Of a stretch of DNA of 64,000 bases, positions 42,547 through 50,711 are shown one piece after another. Position numbers and translations under genes: made by a program. Source of the DNA: Psychroserpens ponticola (lineage in GTDB: Bacteria; Bacteroidota; Bacteroidia; Flavobacteriales; Flavobacteriaceae); contig NZ_CP116221.1 of assembly GCF_023556315.2 (NCBI RefSeq), positions 372,001-436,000 of the forward strand. Direction: 5' to 3'. Numbering within the stretch: position 1 is the stretch's first letter; every line of letters begins with the position of its first letter. The notes below the pieces were generated by a model. That model saw only the letters and a program-made list of their open reading frames with translations. It had not been told where the DNA came from and ran no database searches.

Positions 42547-43278
42547 TTAATTGTTTTTTGGTTTAGAAAGTGCAATGATGTCATCTAAAGTCTCTAATAC
42601 TTTTTGTAATTCTCCACTAGAATTTAAAATTTGATCTAATAAATCTGATCTATTCTTAATTAAGTATTCAAATTCTAATGTTTGCAAAGCATCAAAATTA
42701 TTTCGAGGATCGTTAAAGTTAATATCCCAATCAAAATGTTTTGCAAAATAAGGGTCGAATTGTTCCCATACATAAGCTCTAGACCTTAATTCTTCTTCTT
42801 GATAGTCTTCAATTAAATCATTCCAAGAAATCAATAAATCGCGTAGATTTTCATTAGAAATAATATCAAAAGAAGAGGTGTTGGTCAGTGCATTGATGCT
42901 TGATTGTGAAGGGTTAAATGTCATACCTCCATAAGAATCCCACATATAACGCGATAAAGAGTCTAATTCTATTGGTTTAGGTTTAGAGGTGATTGGGAAA
43001 AAGTTTATGATTTTTTTACAAGCGTTATGAGCTAAATTATGTTGGTATAGGACTGAGTCTAATTGTTTTTTGTTGCCTTTAAACTCTTTGTGAATATTAG
43101 CTAAAATGGCAGATTCTTTGTTTAATTTTAATCGGTTTTCATTCCAATTATTTATTTGAAGCGCAATCAGAATCCCAATAACCACAAGTACAATCTCACC
43201 AATAGCGTATTTAAAGTATTTGCCTGTTTTGTTTTCCATAAGAAGGTTTTGACGAATTTTTCGGAAGAATTTAATCAT
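42547..43278 (-). CDS. DUF6090 family membrane protein (array copy 4)
   Basis: This 243-residue paralog has MIKFFRKIRQNLLMENKTGK and TM segment GEIVLVVIGILIALQINNW. Its central motif is SQSSINALTNTSSFDIISN, where the usual A-L-K-S-G is modified, followed by LRDLLISWNDLIEDYQEEE. Copies 4 and 5 share the ISWNDL/YQWNSL segment and so form a sub-branch. Its ATG lies 8 bp inside the end of copy 5, so translation is coupled. Confidence 0.85.
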   Translation of the reverse strand: MIKFFRKIRQNLLMENKTGKYFKYAIGEIVLVVIGILIALQINNWNENRLKLNKESAILANIHKEFKGNKKQLDSVLYQHNLAHNACKKIINFFPITSKPKPIELDSLSRYMWDSYGGMTFNPSQSSINALTNTSSFDIISNENLRDLLISWNDLIEDYQEEELRSRAYVWEQFDPYFAKHFDWDINFNDPRNNFDALQTLEFEYLIKNRSDLLDQILNSSGELQKVLETLDDIIALSKPKNN

Positions 43279-44023
43279 TAGCTTGAGGTTCTGTTGCTTG
43301 AAGAATGTCTTCTATTAGTAGATCAGTTTCATCAAGTCTAAAAATGACCTGTTGATGTAACCATAATGAATTATCTATTAAGTTTTCAAATTCCACTTTT
43401 TGAAATAATGGATAATAATTAGGCTTTACTTTAGAAGTTCCAGCCCATTTAAAGTTGGCATTACTGTCCATTTCCTTGAAAGAAATATGTGGTAACAAAA
43501 AGGGTAAAAAATGATCGTTACTCCATGAATCTAGTTTTTCATAACGTGTTTTACTAATTTCAGAGAGCGAATTCCATTGGTATAAAAGCGAAGAAATCGA
43601 ATCGTTTTCAAAAAGATTAAGACGTCCATTTTGTACGATGCTATGAACTGCATTGTTAGCAAATGCAATTTCGTTAGAAGGGAATGATTTAAAAAATAAG
43701 CTGTCTAAATTATGATTTAAAAGTTCTTCTTCAGAAGCACCAACAAAACTCATTAACTTAATTAAGGCATTAATGGCTTTTTTCTCTTCGATCCTAAAGT
43801 TCGCAACAACTTTTTTATTCGATTTAAATTCTAAATGTAGTTTAGATATTAAATCTTTTTTTTCTAATTGGTTCAATCGGTCTTGATTCCAATTGTTAAT
43901 TTGTAAAGCTATAAGAATACCAATTACCACAAGAATTATTTCACCAACAGCGTATTTAAAATATTTGGGAGTTTTTCCTTCTGATAGCAATTGTTGACGT
44001 ATACCTCTGAAAAATTTAATCAC
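43271..44023 (-). CDS. DUF6090 family membrane protein (array copy 5, first transcribed)
   Basis: This 250-residue paralog begins MIKFFRGIRQQLLSEGKTPK and has TM segment GEIILVVIGILIALQINNW. The variable part has AFANNAVHSIVQNGRLNLF and SSLLYQWNSLSEI. The start appears to be GTG (44021-44023), because no in-frame ATG gives the conserved IKFF N-terminus. It heads the five-gene array. Upstream, 88 bp carry no clear promoter, then a P repeat at 44111-44139. Confidence 0.83.
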   Translation of the reverse strand: MIKFFRGIRQQLLSEGKTPKYFKYAVGEIILVVIGILIALQINNWNQDRLNQLEKKDLISKLHLEFKSNKKVVANFRIEEKKAINALIKLMSFVGASEEELLNHNLDSLFFKSFPSNEIAFANNAVHSIVQNGRLNLFENDSISSLLYQWNSLSEISKTRYEKLDSWSNDHFLPFLLPHISFKEMDSNANFKWAGTSKVKPNYYPLFQKVEFENLIDNSLWLHQQVIFRLDETDLLIEDILQATEPQAND

Positions 44024-44110
44024 ATTTTTTATTTAAAAAGTGATTAAGCGATGGTTGGTTTGAGGTAAGTATGTTTAAAAATAAGGAATTCTATTCACTA
44101 ATCTTATGTT

Positions 44111-44139
44111 GAAATGTTTCGACTACGCTCAACATTACA
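44111..44139. repeat. P-like repeat between ridA and the DUF6090 array
   Basis: GAAATGTTTCGACTACGCTC then AACATTACA is a diverged P copy in the same orientation as the copy at 40222-40249. The two bracket the DUF6090 array as direct repeats. Confidence 0.7.
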
Positions 44140-44150
44140 AAACAGGCTTG

Positions 44151-44555
44151 TTATTTTGGCATATAAGCCATGACTTTAATTTCTACTACTAAATCTGGAT
44201 GTGGTAATTGATGCACAGCTACTGTGGTTCGTGTTGGTCCAGTTTCTTTTTCAAAAAACTCTGCATAGGCCTTGTTGTAATCTGCAAAGTCATTCATATT
44301 GACTAAAAATGACGTGACATCGACCACATCTTTTAAACTTGCGCCTACTTTTTGTAAATTCTTATCAATATTTTTTAAGACTTCTTGGGTTTGCGTGTAG
44401 GCGTTTAAACGTTTGGTTCCCATCTCGTCAATGATGTCAACACCAGCAATGGTATTGTCTGGTCGCCTTGAACTCGTTCCAGAAACAAAAATAAAATCGC
44501 CAACTTGTTTGATGTGTGGATAGGCTCCTCTTGGTGTTACTATGTTTTTGCTCAT
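44151..44555 (-). CDS. RidA-family 2-aminomuconate deaminase
   Basis: This 134-residue YjgF/YER057c/UK114-fold protein has [20 protein letters not shown] near the N-terminus, the [20 protein letters not shown] helix and the terminal [20 protein letters not shown]. In kynurenine-degrading bacteria a member of this family (AmnD/NbaF) hydrolyses 2-aminomuconate to 4-oxalocrotonate. The cluster context supports that role over general enamine deaminase activity. P repeats lie on both sides. Confidence 0.85.
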   Translation of the reverse strand: MSKNIVTPRGAYPHIKQVGDFIFVSGTSSRRPDNTIAGVDIIDEMGTKRLNAYTQTQEVLKNIDKNLQKVGASLKDVVDVTSFLVNMNDFADYNKAYAEFFEKETGPTRTTVAVHQLPHPDLVVEIKVMAYMPK

Positions 44556-44568
44556 AATTTTGTTTATT

Positions 44569-44617
44569 TGTCTGGTCGAGTGCAGTCGAGACCTCTCGAC
44601 TGCGCTCGAGGTGACAT
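44569..44617. repeat. Back-to-back inverted P repeats between KMO and ridA genes
   Basis: TTGTCTGGTCGAGTGCAGTC...GAGACC is followed at once by CTCTCGACTGCGCTCGAGGT...GACAT. Each half is a palindrome and the two are also inverted relative to each other. They fill almost the entire 61-bp gap. Confidence 0.8.
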
Positions 44618-46014
44618 TATCTCAATCTTGCAATTCTATCGTCTTGAAGAATGGCATCGGTTTCTGTTATTACTTTGTCTAAAATATCTTTTAAATCATC
44701 TTCAGTGGATATAATTCCATCAGTTAACAGATTTAAGATGGCTTTGTCTTGCGCTCTTCCTTTTAACATGGCTTCTCTGTAACCAATATCTTCGTTAAAA
44801 GTGACTAAGCTGTATTTTGAGGAATAATCTTCAGGGAATTCTTTCTCTAAAGCCATTTCTATTTTTCGCTTTTCTTGAAATATGGCTTGACCAACATGAC
44901 CTTTCATTTCATGGAAATTATCAATCGCCAAATCTGCTATGGCATCTGTGTCTTTCTTTCTTGTTTTTTCATATTCAGAAAAAATAGTGTCCCAGTTGCC
45001 TTCATGTTCATCTAGAACCTTATCAAATTCTACTACATCTTCAAAAGACGCATTCATTCCTTGTCCGTAAAAAGGTACAATAGCATGTGCAGAGTCTCCC
45101 ATTAATAGTGTGTTTCCTTTATAATGCCAAGGCGAACATTTTACGGTTCCTAAGGGAGCTGTTGGGTTTCCGAAGAAGTCTTCAATCAAGTTAGGCATCA
45201 ATTCTAAAGCATCAGGGAATTCTTTTTGGAAGAATTCTGTTACGATTTCTGGTGTTGTTAAATTATTGAAATTGTATGCTCCTTCATCATAACTCAAGAA
45301 TAAAGTTACTGTAAAGCTTCCGTCTAAATTGGGTAAAGCGATGACCATAAAATCACCTCTTGGCCAAATATGCAAAGCGTTTTTATAGGTTTTATAATCT
45401 CCAGTTTCGGTTGGAAGAATTGATAATTCCTTATAACCATGTGTTAAATAATCTTGAGAAAAACTGAATAGAAATTTACGTTCTAAATAGTAACTTCTTC
45501 TTAAGGCAGAACCTGCTCCATCAGTGGCTATGATTATATCAGCATCTTCGACAAATTCATCTTTTGTTTGATAGTCTCTAAATCTTGCAGTCGTGTGTTC
45601 AAAATCTACCGATTTACATTTCTTATTAAAATGAATGGTAACATTGTCGTGTTTTTCGGCTTCAGTAAGTAGAAGTCCGTTGAGTTCACCTCGAGAAATA
45701 GAGTTGATGTATTCGTGATCTCTTCCGCTATAGTTTGATAAAAACGTATTGCCTTCAGTATCGTGAATCATACGACCATTCATAGGAATACAAAGCGCTT
45801 TGACTTTGTCTTCAATACCAACCAATTTCATGGCTTTATTGCCTCGATCTGAAAATGCTAAGTTGATAGAGCGACCAGCAGAAATATCTGTTTTACGTAA
45901 ATCTGGACGCATTTCGTAGACCGTAACGTTGTAACCTCTTTGACCAAGGCGCAATGCGAGAAGACTTCCGCAGAGTCCTGCACCAATGATTAATATATTT
46001 TGTTGTTGTTTCAT
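44617..46014 (-). CDS. kmo: Kynurenine 3-monooxygenase
   Basis: This 465-residue FAD-dependent aromatic hydroxylase makes 3-hydroxykynurenine. The N-terminal dinucleotide fold is [20 protein letters not shown], the second FAD motif is [20 protein letters not shown], and the substrate-side residues [11 protein letters not shown] follow KMO patterns. The DG motif appears as [10 protein letters not shown]. Length is usual for bacterial KMO. ATG 46014 starts directly before the Rossmann strand. It is positioned between kynureninase and RidA in the same direction, with P/C repeats at both ends. Confidence 0.94.
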   Translation of the reverse strand: MKQQQNILIIGAGLCGSLLALRLGQRGYNVTVYEMRPDLRKTDISAGRSINLAFSDRGNKAMKLVGIEDKVKALCIPMNGRMIHDTEGNTFLSNYSGRDHEYINSISRGELNGLLLTEAEKHDNVTIHFNKKCKSVDFEHTTARFRDYQTKDEFVEDADIIIATDGAGSALRRSYYLERKFLFSFSQDYLTHGYKELSILPTETGDYKTYKNALHIWPRGDFMVIALPNLDGSFTVTLFLSYDEGAYNFNNLTTPEIVTEFFQKEFPDALELMPNLIEDFFGNPTAPLGTVKCSPWHYKGNTLLMGDSAHAIVPFYGQGMNASFEDVVEFDKVLDEHEGNWDTIFSEYEKTRKKDTDAIADLAIDNFHEMKGHVGQAIFQEKRKIEMALEKEFPEDYSSKYSLVTFNEDIGYREAMLKGRAQDKAILNLLTDGIISTEDDLKDILDKVITETDAILQDDRIARLR

Positions 46015-46022
46015 ATGATTTT

Positions 46023-46127
46023 TTGTCTGGTCGAGTACAGTCGAGACCTTTTTGAGACCTCTCGCTAACTGCGTTGTGTACTTTCAATGAAAACATATTT
46101 TCACTTCAGTAGTGCTCGAGGTGACAC
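46023..46127. repeat. P repeat joined to a reverse C repeat between kynureninase and KMO
   Basis: P (46023-46050, TTGTCTGGTCGAGTACAGTC...GAGACC) is followed by C in reverse (about 46054-46127): GAGACCTCTCGCTAACTGCG ... GAAAACATATTTTC ... GCTCGAGGTGACAC. The C copy matches 2618-2691 along its whole length with few differences. Confidence 0.78.
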
Positions 46128-46132
46128 TATCT

Positions 46133-47437
46133 TTAATTCAATATTGTTTTTAAACGTTCCACAAATCCATACACATCCATATACGAATTATATAGAGGAA
46201 CAGGAGCACATCTAATCACATCAGGTTCTCTCCAGTCGGTTATGATTCCAGCATCAGTGAGTTTATCATGCAAAGCTTTATCTGCATTTTTTACTTGAAT
46301 TGAGAGCTGACAACCACGTTCCTTAGGATTGCTAGGTGTGATTATTTTTATATCTGAGTTATTTAGTTCATTTAATAGAAATTCAAAATAACCTGTTAAA
46401 TGCTCTGATTTCTTACATAATTTTTCAAATCCAGCCGTTTTAAATACATCTAATGATGCTCGAATTGCAGCCATTGATAGAATAGGAGGATTGCTTAATT
46501 GCCAACCTTCAGCGCCAGGTAATTGATCAAAGTCATCACGCATTCTAAAACGTGTTTTCTTATTGTGTGACCACCAACCTGTAAAACGATTCAGGTCTTT
46601 ATTGTTTGCATGACGTTCGTGTACAAAAGCACCAGATAAACTTCCTGGTCCAGAGTTTAAATATTTGTAGCTACACCATACAGCAAAATCTGCTCCAGAA
46701 TCATGAAGATTTAGTTGTACGTTTCCTGCTCCATGAGCACAATCGAAACCTACAACACATCCATGATGATGTGCTAAAGCAGCAATACGTTTTAAATCGA
46801 AAAATTGCCCTGTGTAATAGTTGACACCACCAATCATAACCATAGCAATCTCGTCTCCATGTTGTTTTAAAATGGTTTCTAAATCATCGTAATTGGCTAG
46901 TTCTTCACCTTCGCGAGCTTTCCAGAGAATTAAACCGTCTTTATCATCATAACCATGGTGACGCAATTGCGATTCAACAGCATATTTATCACTAGGAAAT
47001 GCATCTGCTTCAATCAATATTTTATAACGTTTTGAAGTTGGTTTGTAAAAGCTTACCATCATAAAATGAAGATTTGCTGTTAGCGAATTCATAACAACAA
47101 CCTCTAAAGGTTTTGCACCTACAATGTTAGCCATAGTTTCTGTTAAGAACTCGTGGTAATGTAACCAAGGATTTTTGCCTTCAGTATGACCTTCAACTCC
47201 TAGATTTGCCCAATCTTCAAGTTCCTGATTAATATAATTTTTTGTGATTTTAGGTTGTAAGCCTAAAGAGTTTCCTGTCATATAAATGACCTCATTTCCT
47301 TTGTTGTCTTTCGGGATATGAAACTGCTGTCGATAGCCTGATAATTCGTCTAATGTGTCTTGTTGCTTTGCATAATCAAGACCAAGTTTATAGTTGGACA
47401 AAATGTGTTTATTTTCGGTTGCTAACAAAAATAGCAT
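46133..47437 (-). CDS. kynU: Kynureninase
   Basis: This 434-residue PLP fold-type I enzyme cleaves 3-hydroxykynurenine to 3-hydroxyanthranilate and alanine. YMTGNSLGLQPK, MNSLTANLHFMMVSFYKPT, GFDCAHGAGNVQLNLHD and the PLP-lysine segment VWCSYKYLNSGPGS are all typical. It ends with RCAPVPLYNSYMDVYGFVERL. The start is taken at ATG 47437; the family often begins a few residues later at SNYKLGLDYAK. It heads the minus-strand kynurenine run. Tryptophan dioxygenase and formamidase are not in the window. Confidence 0.94.
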   Translation of the reverse strand: MLFLLATENKHILSNYKLGLDYAKQQDTLDELSGYRQQFHIPKDNKGNEVIYMTGNSLGLQPKITKNYINQELEDWANLGVEGHTEGKNPWLHYHEFLTETMANIVGAKPLEVVVMNSLTANLHFMMVSFYKPTSKRYKILIEADAFPSDKYAVESQLRHHGYDDKDGLILWKAREGEELANYDDLETILKQHGDEIAMVMIGGVNYYTGQFFDLKRIAALAHHHGCVVGFDCAHGAGNVQLNLHDSGADFAVWCSYKYLNSGPGSLSGAFVHERHANNKDLNRFTGWWSHNKKTRFRMRDDFDQLPGAEGWQLSNPPILSMAAIRASLDVFKTAGFEKLCKKSEHLTGYFEFLLNELNNSDIKIITPSNPKERGCQLSIQVKNADKALHDKLTDAGIITDWREPDVIRCAPVPLYNSYMDVYGFVERLKTILN

Positions 47438-47501
47438 AATTATATGATATTTCTGTTAATCGAATAAAGTAGAAAGAAACATGAAATTAAAAGGAATTAG
47501 A

Positions 47502-47509
47502 TAATTTTG
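47502..47509 (+). promoter_or_regulatory. Putative -7 box of the histidine kinase gene
   Basis: TAATTTTG fits TAnnTTTG, 44 bp upstream of the ATG at 47554. A -33 TTTG is not evident. Confidence 0.35.
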
Positions 47510-47553
47510 TGCTTATATTTCTAACAAAATTTATCAGATACAATTATTTTTAT

Positions 47554-48945
47554 ATGTTAAAAAGACTTTGGTCCTTATACCACCAATGGTATGTGAATTA
47601 TAGTAGTTTTTCAAGTGAAAACGAAAAAGAAGACTTGACTTATTTTAGAGACAAATTGTTTATTTCTATTTTAATGTTAACGGTTGTACTAGGCCTTGTC
47701 TCTTACTTTCCTAGTGCAGGAATGGCTATTTTATTAGACAAATGGTTTGTGTTTTATGTTGATACCATTGCTGTTTTTGTATTATTGATTTTGTTTTTTA
47801 ATAAACAAATGAGTTTGAAAACAAAGAAAATTGTGTTTTCTGTCAATTTTTTTGCTTTGTCATTTGCGCTTATTATTGATTTAGGATTTAATGGAAATGG
47901 TACGATTTTGCTTTTTTTACTTAGTGTTTTAATGACGCTTTACAGTGGAAGAAAAGCAGGAATAATATCTGTGTTAGTGACTACTATTTTTTATGTGGTT
48001 ATTTTAACTATATATAATTTTAAATGGATTGATTTGCCATTTTATAAAATATCTCCTATTGAGATTGTCCTAATCGTTTGTGTTAATAATGTACTTTTTA
48101 CTCTACTTACTGTTTTCTCGGTTTCATTTTTAATAGACCAATTGCACAATGCTTTATTAAAGGAAAGTCTATTGCAGGAAGAGCTTATTAAAAAACATGA
48201 AAATGTCATAATAGCTAAGGAGAGAGCTGAGCAATCAGATAAGTTAAAGTCTGCTTTTTTAGCCAATATGAGTCATGAAATTCGAACACCAATGTATGGT
48301 ATTTTAGGATGTGCTGAACTTTTAAAATCATACAATTCAGAAGATGAGGATTTTAAGGAATACGTGAATGTTATTGAAAATAACGGAAAAGAATTGTTAG
48401 GGATTATTACAGATATTTTAAGTATTTCTAAAATAGAAACAGGATTGATGAAAGTTAACACATCTAAATTTGATGTTAATGAGAGTATTGCAGCTGTTTA
48501 TAAATTGTTGTTGCCAGAAGCTGAAACAAAAAAGGTTCATTTTACTTTAAATAGTTTTATTTCTAAAAGAGATAGTATTATAAAATCAGATCAAGATAAG
48601 TTTACAGCTATTTTAAAACATTTGATTGAAAATGCTATTAAATATACTTCAGAAGGCGATAGCATTGTTCTTAGTTGTAGTTTGGATGGTAGTAGTGCTT
48701 CACAATTAAAATTTTATCTAAACGATACTGGTATTGGAATTCCTGCAGATAAAGTAGAAACTATTTTTAATTCTTTTTATCAAGTTGATGTGGCTAATAA
48801 AAATACGCTCAATGGTTCAGGTGTTGGTCTCTCAATAGCAAAAGCTTATGTGGAAATGTTAGGAGGAGATTTGGAATTAGAAAGTAAAGTAGGTGAAGGA
48901 ACTTCTTTTTGGTTTAGTATAGATATGGATTTAAAAACCGATTAA
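47554..48945 (+). CDS. Membrane sensor histidine kinase
   Basis: This 463-residue protein has about six TM helices in residues 35-195 (FISILMLTVVLGLVSYF, FYVDTIAVFVLLILFF, TILLFLLSVLMTLYS, VTTIFYVVILTIYNF and others). A short coiled coil (LLQEELIKKHENVIIAKERA) leads to HisKA with phospho-acceptor His241 in NMSHEIRTP, then HATPase with N-box HLIENAIKYTSEGD, DTGIGIP and GSGVGLSIAKAYVEML. No receiver domain is attached, and no response regulator lies next to it. ATG 47554 is chosen over an in-frame GTG at 47509, which overlaps the -7 box. It is divergent from the kynureninase gene. Confidence 0.88.
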   Translation: MLKRLWSLYHQWYVNYSSFSSENEKEDLTYFRDKLFISILMLTVVLGLVSYFPSAGMAILLDKWFVFYVDTIAVFVLLILFFNKQMSLKTKKIVFSVNFFALSFALIIDLGFNGNGTILLFLLSVLMTLYSGRKAGIISVLVTTIFYVVILTIYNFKWIDLPFYKISPIEIVLIVCVNNVLFTLLTVFSVSFLIDQLHNALLKESLLQEELIKKHENVIIAKERAEQSDKLKSAFLANMSHEIRTPMYGILGCAELLKSYNSEDEDFKEYVNVIENNGKELLGIITDILSISKIETGLMKVNTSKFDVNESIAAVYKLLLPEAETKKVHFTLNSFISKRDSIIKSDQDKFTAILKHLIENAIKYTSEGDSIVLSCSLDGSSASQLKFYLNDTGIGIPADKVETIFNSFYQVDVANKNTLNGSGVGLSIAKAYVEMLGGDLELESKVGEGTSFWFSIDMDLKTD

Positions 48946-48977
48946 ATCAATCGAATTATAGACTTTTAGAAAAAAAT

Positions 48978-49009
48978 AAAGCGCTTCAACTAAATAATTG
49001 AAGCGCTTT
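48978..49009 (+). terminator. Intrinsic terminator after the histidine kinase
   Basis: AAAGCGCTTCAA and TTGAAGCGCTTT stem with an 8-nt loop, 32 bp beyond the stop. A second inverted pair, TATAGACG/CGTCTATG (49018-49066), follows in the AT-rich gap. Confidence 0.75.
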
Positions 49010-49115
49010 GAATATATATAGACGCAATATGCGGAATATTTTTATATATACTTTATATACGTCTATGAGTCGTAAATTGGATGTTATAATTACAGGCGAT
49101 TTTCAATTTTAATAT

Positions 49116-49808
49116 TTATTTAACTTTAATGTTTGAAAAGTACAAGTTAAAATTACCTTCAGTCATTTTATGGTCTTTTGCGATTTTCATACCGTTGAAT
49201 TCTTCATAGTTTTCAAAAGTATTGGTCATTGAAGGTGTTTCAGAATTACCTTTTCTGAACACCCATTCTCTAATGAGATAATCTTCATCAAAATAAATAT
49301 CATAAGCGTCACCAGGAGTATAGCCTCCTTTGTTTCCGTAAGTTAAAGTGATTTTGTTTTGTTTTATTTTTGAAATTGGAGCGACTTCTTTTATAGATTC
49401 TGAAATTGTTGTGCCTTCATCCCAAACCAATTGAAAAGGTAATAATAGCCAGAATTTATCGTTAATAAAACCTTGGTCAACTTTAACAAAACTAGGTTCG
49501 AGTTTATCATGTCTTGTATACATGATGATAGAGTCTTTACTGACAATAGAAACCACATAATTATTTTTTGGTTGCCATTTCCAAGTCCGTTCAGAATGGT
49601 TTTCATCTCGATCAACATTAAATGTGAATTGAATTTCATTCACATTTTTCCAATTATCAATGCCATGAGCTTGTGCGATTTTTTCGGCAGAACTAAGCTC
49701 TTTTTTTACTTCAGATATAGTTTCAGGTTTTGAGCTTTGTTCTTTTGTTTCAGCTTTGCAAGCTGCCAGAATTGAGAGTATACAAATAATAGTTAGTAGT
49801 CGTGTCAT
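49116..49808 (-). CDS. Lipoprotein of unknown function (possible LolA/DUF6503-like fold)
   Basis: This 230-residue lipoprotein has lipobox LSILAACKA (Cys about residue 17) and a Lys/Glu-rich spacer. The beta-rich domain has IQFTFNVDRDENHSERTWKW, GFINDKFWLLLPFQLVWDEG and the terminal YFSNIKVK. The alternation of strand pairs and the FWLLLPFQLVW loop recall DUF6503/outer-membrane lipoprotein-sorting-like proteins common in Flavobacteriia, but the match is by eye only. It stands alone, divergent from the methyltransferase gene. Confidence 0.7.
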   Translation of the reverse strand: MTRLLTIICILSILAACKAETKEQSSKPETISEVKKELSSAEKIAQAHGIDNWKNVNEIQFTFNVDRDENHSERTWKWQPKNNYVVSIVSKDSIIMYTRHDKLEPSFVKVDQGFINDKFWLLLPFQLVWDEGTTISESIKEVAPISKIKQNKITLTYGNKGGYTPGDAYDIYFDEDYLIREWVFRKGNSETPSMTNTFENYEEFNGMKIAKDHKMTEGNFNLYFSNIKVK

Positions 49809-49819
49809 TAGTTTTTTAA

Positions 49820-49848
49820 CAAAGATAATCTAATCAAGTAGTAGAAAC
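49820..49848 (-). promoter_or_regulatory. Putative promoter of the 49116-49808 lipoprotein gene
   Basis: TATCTTTG on the minus strand (49820-49827) fits TAnnTTTG, with GGTTTC about 18 bp upstream as a weak -33 element. Confidence 0.4.
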
Positions 49849-49868
49849 CTAGCAGATGATGTTTGGTG

Positions 49869-49898
49869 TTTGCATTTCCATAGTTATTATTACTTTAG
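49869..49898 (+). promoter_or_regulatory. Putative promoter of the methyltransferase gene
   Basis: TTTG (49869-49872), 18 bp, then TACTTTAG (49891-49898), one mismatch from TAnnTTTG. It lies 18 bp before the ATG. Confidence 0.42.
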
Positions 49899-49916
49899 CA
49901 CTTTATTAATGAAGCA

Positions 49917-50711
49917 ATGAGAGAAGATTATTTTGAAGTAAACAGACAAACATGGAATGAAAAAGTGAAAATACATTCTAAAAGTGATATGTATGATTTA
50001 GAAGCTTTTAAAAACGGTAAGTCTTCATTAATGACTTATGAATTAAATGCTTTAGGTGATGTAAGAGGAAAATCCTTATTGCATTTACAGTGTCATTTCG
50101 GACAAGATACTTTAAGTTGGAGTCGAGCAGGTGCCAAATGTGTTGGTATTGATTTAAGTGATGAAGGGATTACTTTAGCGAAATCTTTAAATGAAGAACT
50201 TCAACTTGATGCTGACTTTGTGCGATGTAATGTTTTAGATACGTCTAAGAATATAAAAGAAGTGTTTGATATTGTATTTACGTCTTACGGTGTTATTGGA
50301 TGGTTACCAGATTTGAAACCTTGGGGAAAAATGATTGCTGAGCGCTTAAAAAAAGGAGGTGCGTTTTATATGGTTGAATTTCATCCTATTGTTTGGATGT
50401 TTGATTATTTAGAAGGTAAACCAATGATGACATATGGCTATATGCAAGACGAGGCTATTTACGAAGAATACGAAGGTACTTATGCGAATCAAAAATCAAA
50501 AATGATAAGTAAGGAATATGGCTGGAATCATGGTTTAAGCGAAGTTATTAATGCTCTTGTTGAGGCAGGTTTGAAAATTGATTACTTAAACGAATGTGAT
50601 GAAAGTCCGTATAATGTTTTACCAAACTTAGTAGAAACTAAATCTGGAAATTATGCAACTAATGATAAATTGTATCCTCTTATTTTTGAAATTAAGGCAA
50701 CTAAAATTTAA
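49917..50711 (+). CDS. Class I SAM-dependent methyltransferase
   Basis: This 264-residue protein has SAM motif I as LLHLQCHFGQDTLSWSRAGA (about residues 57-76), the acidic residue at the end of strand 2 in GIDLSDEGI, and VLDTSKNIKEVFDIVFTSYG for motifs II-III. The C-terminal half has FYMVEFHPIVWMFDYLEG and EYGWNHGLSEVINALVEAGL, typical of small-molecule methyltransferases of the Methyltransf_11/25 type. Substrate unknown. It converges with msrA, the two coding regions overlapping by 4 bp, with no terminator between them. Confidence 0.85.
   Translation: MREDYFEVNRQTWNEKVKIHSKSDMYDLEAFKNGKSSLMTYELNALGDVRGKSLLHLQCHFGQDTLSWSRAGAKCVGIDLSDEGITLAKSLNEELQLDADFVRCNVLDTSKNIKEVFDIVFTSYGVIGWLPDLKPWGKMIAERLKKGGAFYMVEFHPIVWMFDYLEGKPMMTYGYMQDEAIYEEYEGTYANQKSKMISKEYGWNHGLSEVINALVEAGLKIDYLNECDESPYNVLPNLVETKSGNYATNDKLYPLIFEIKATKI

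Noticed and set aside
39858-44139. Classical insertion sequence or integron around the DUF6090 array
   Set aside because: No transposase, integrase or target-site duplication is visible. Only short repeats bracket the array, so a full IS or integron is not called.
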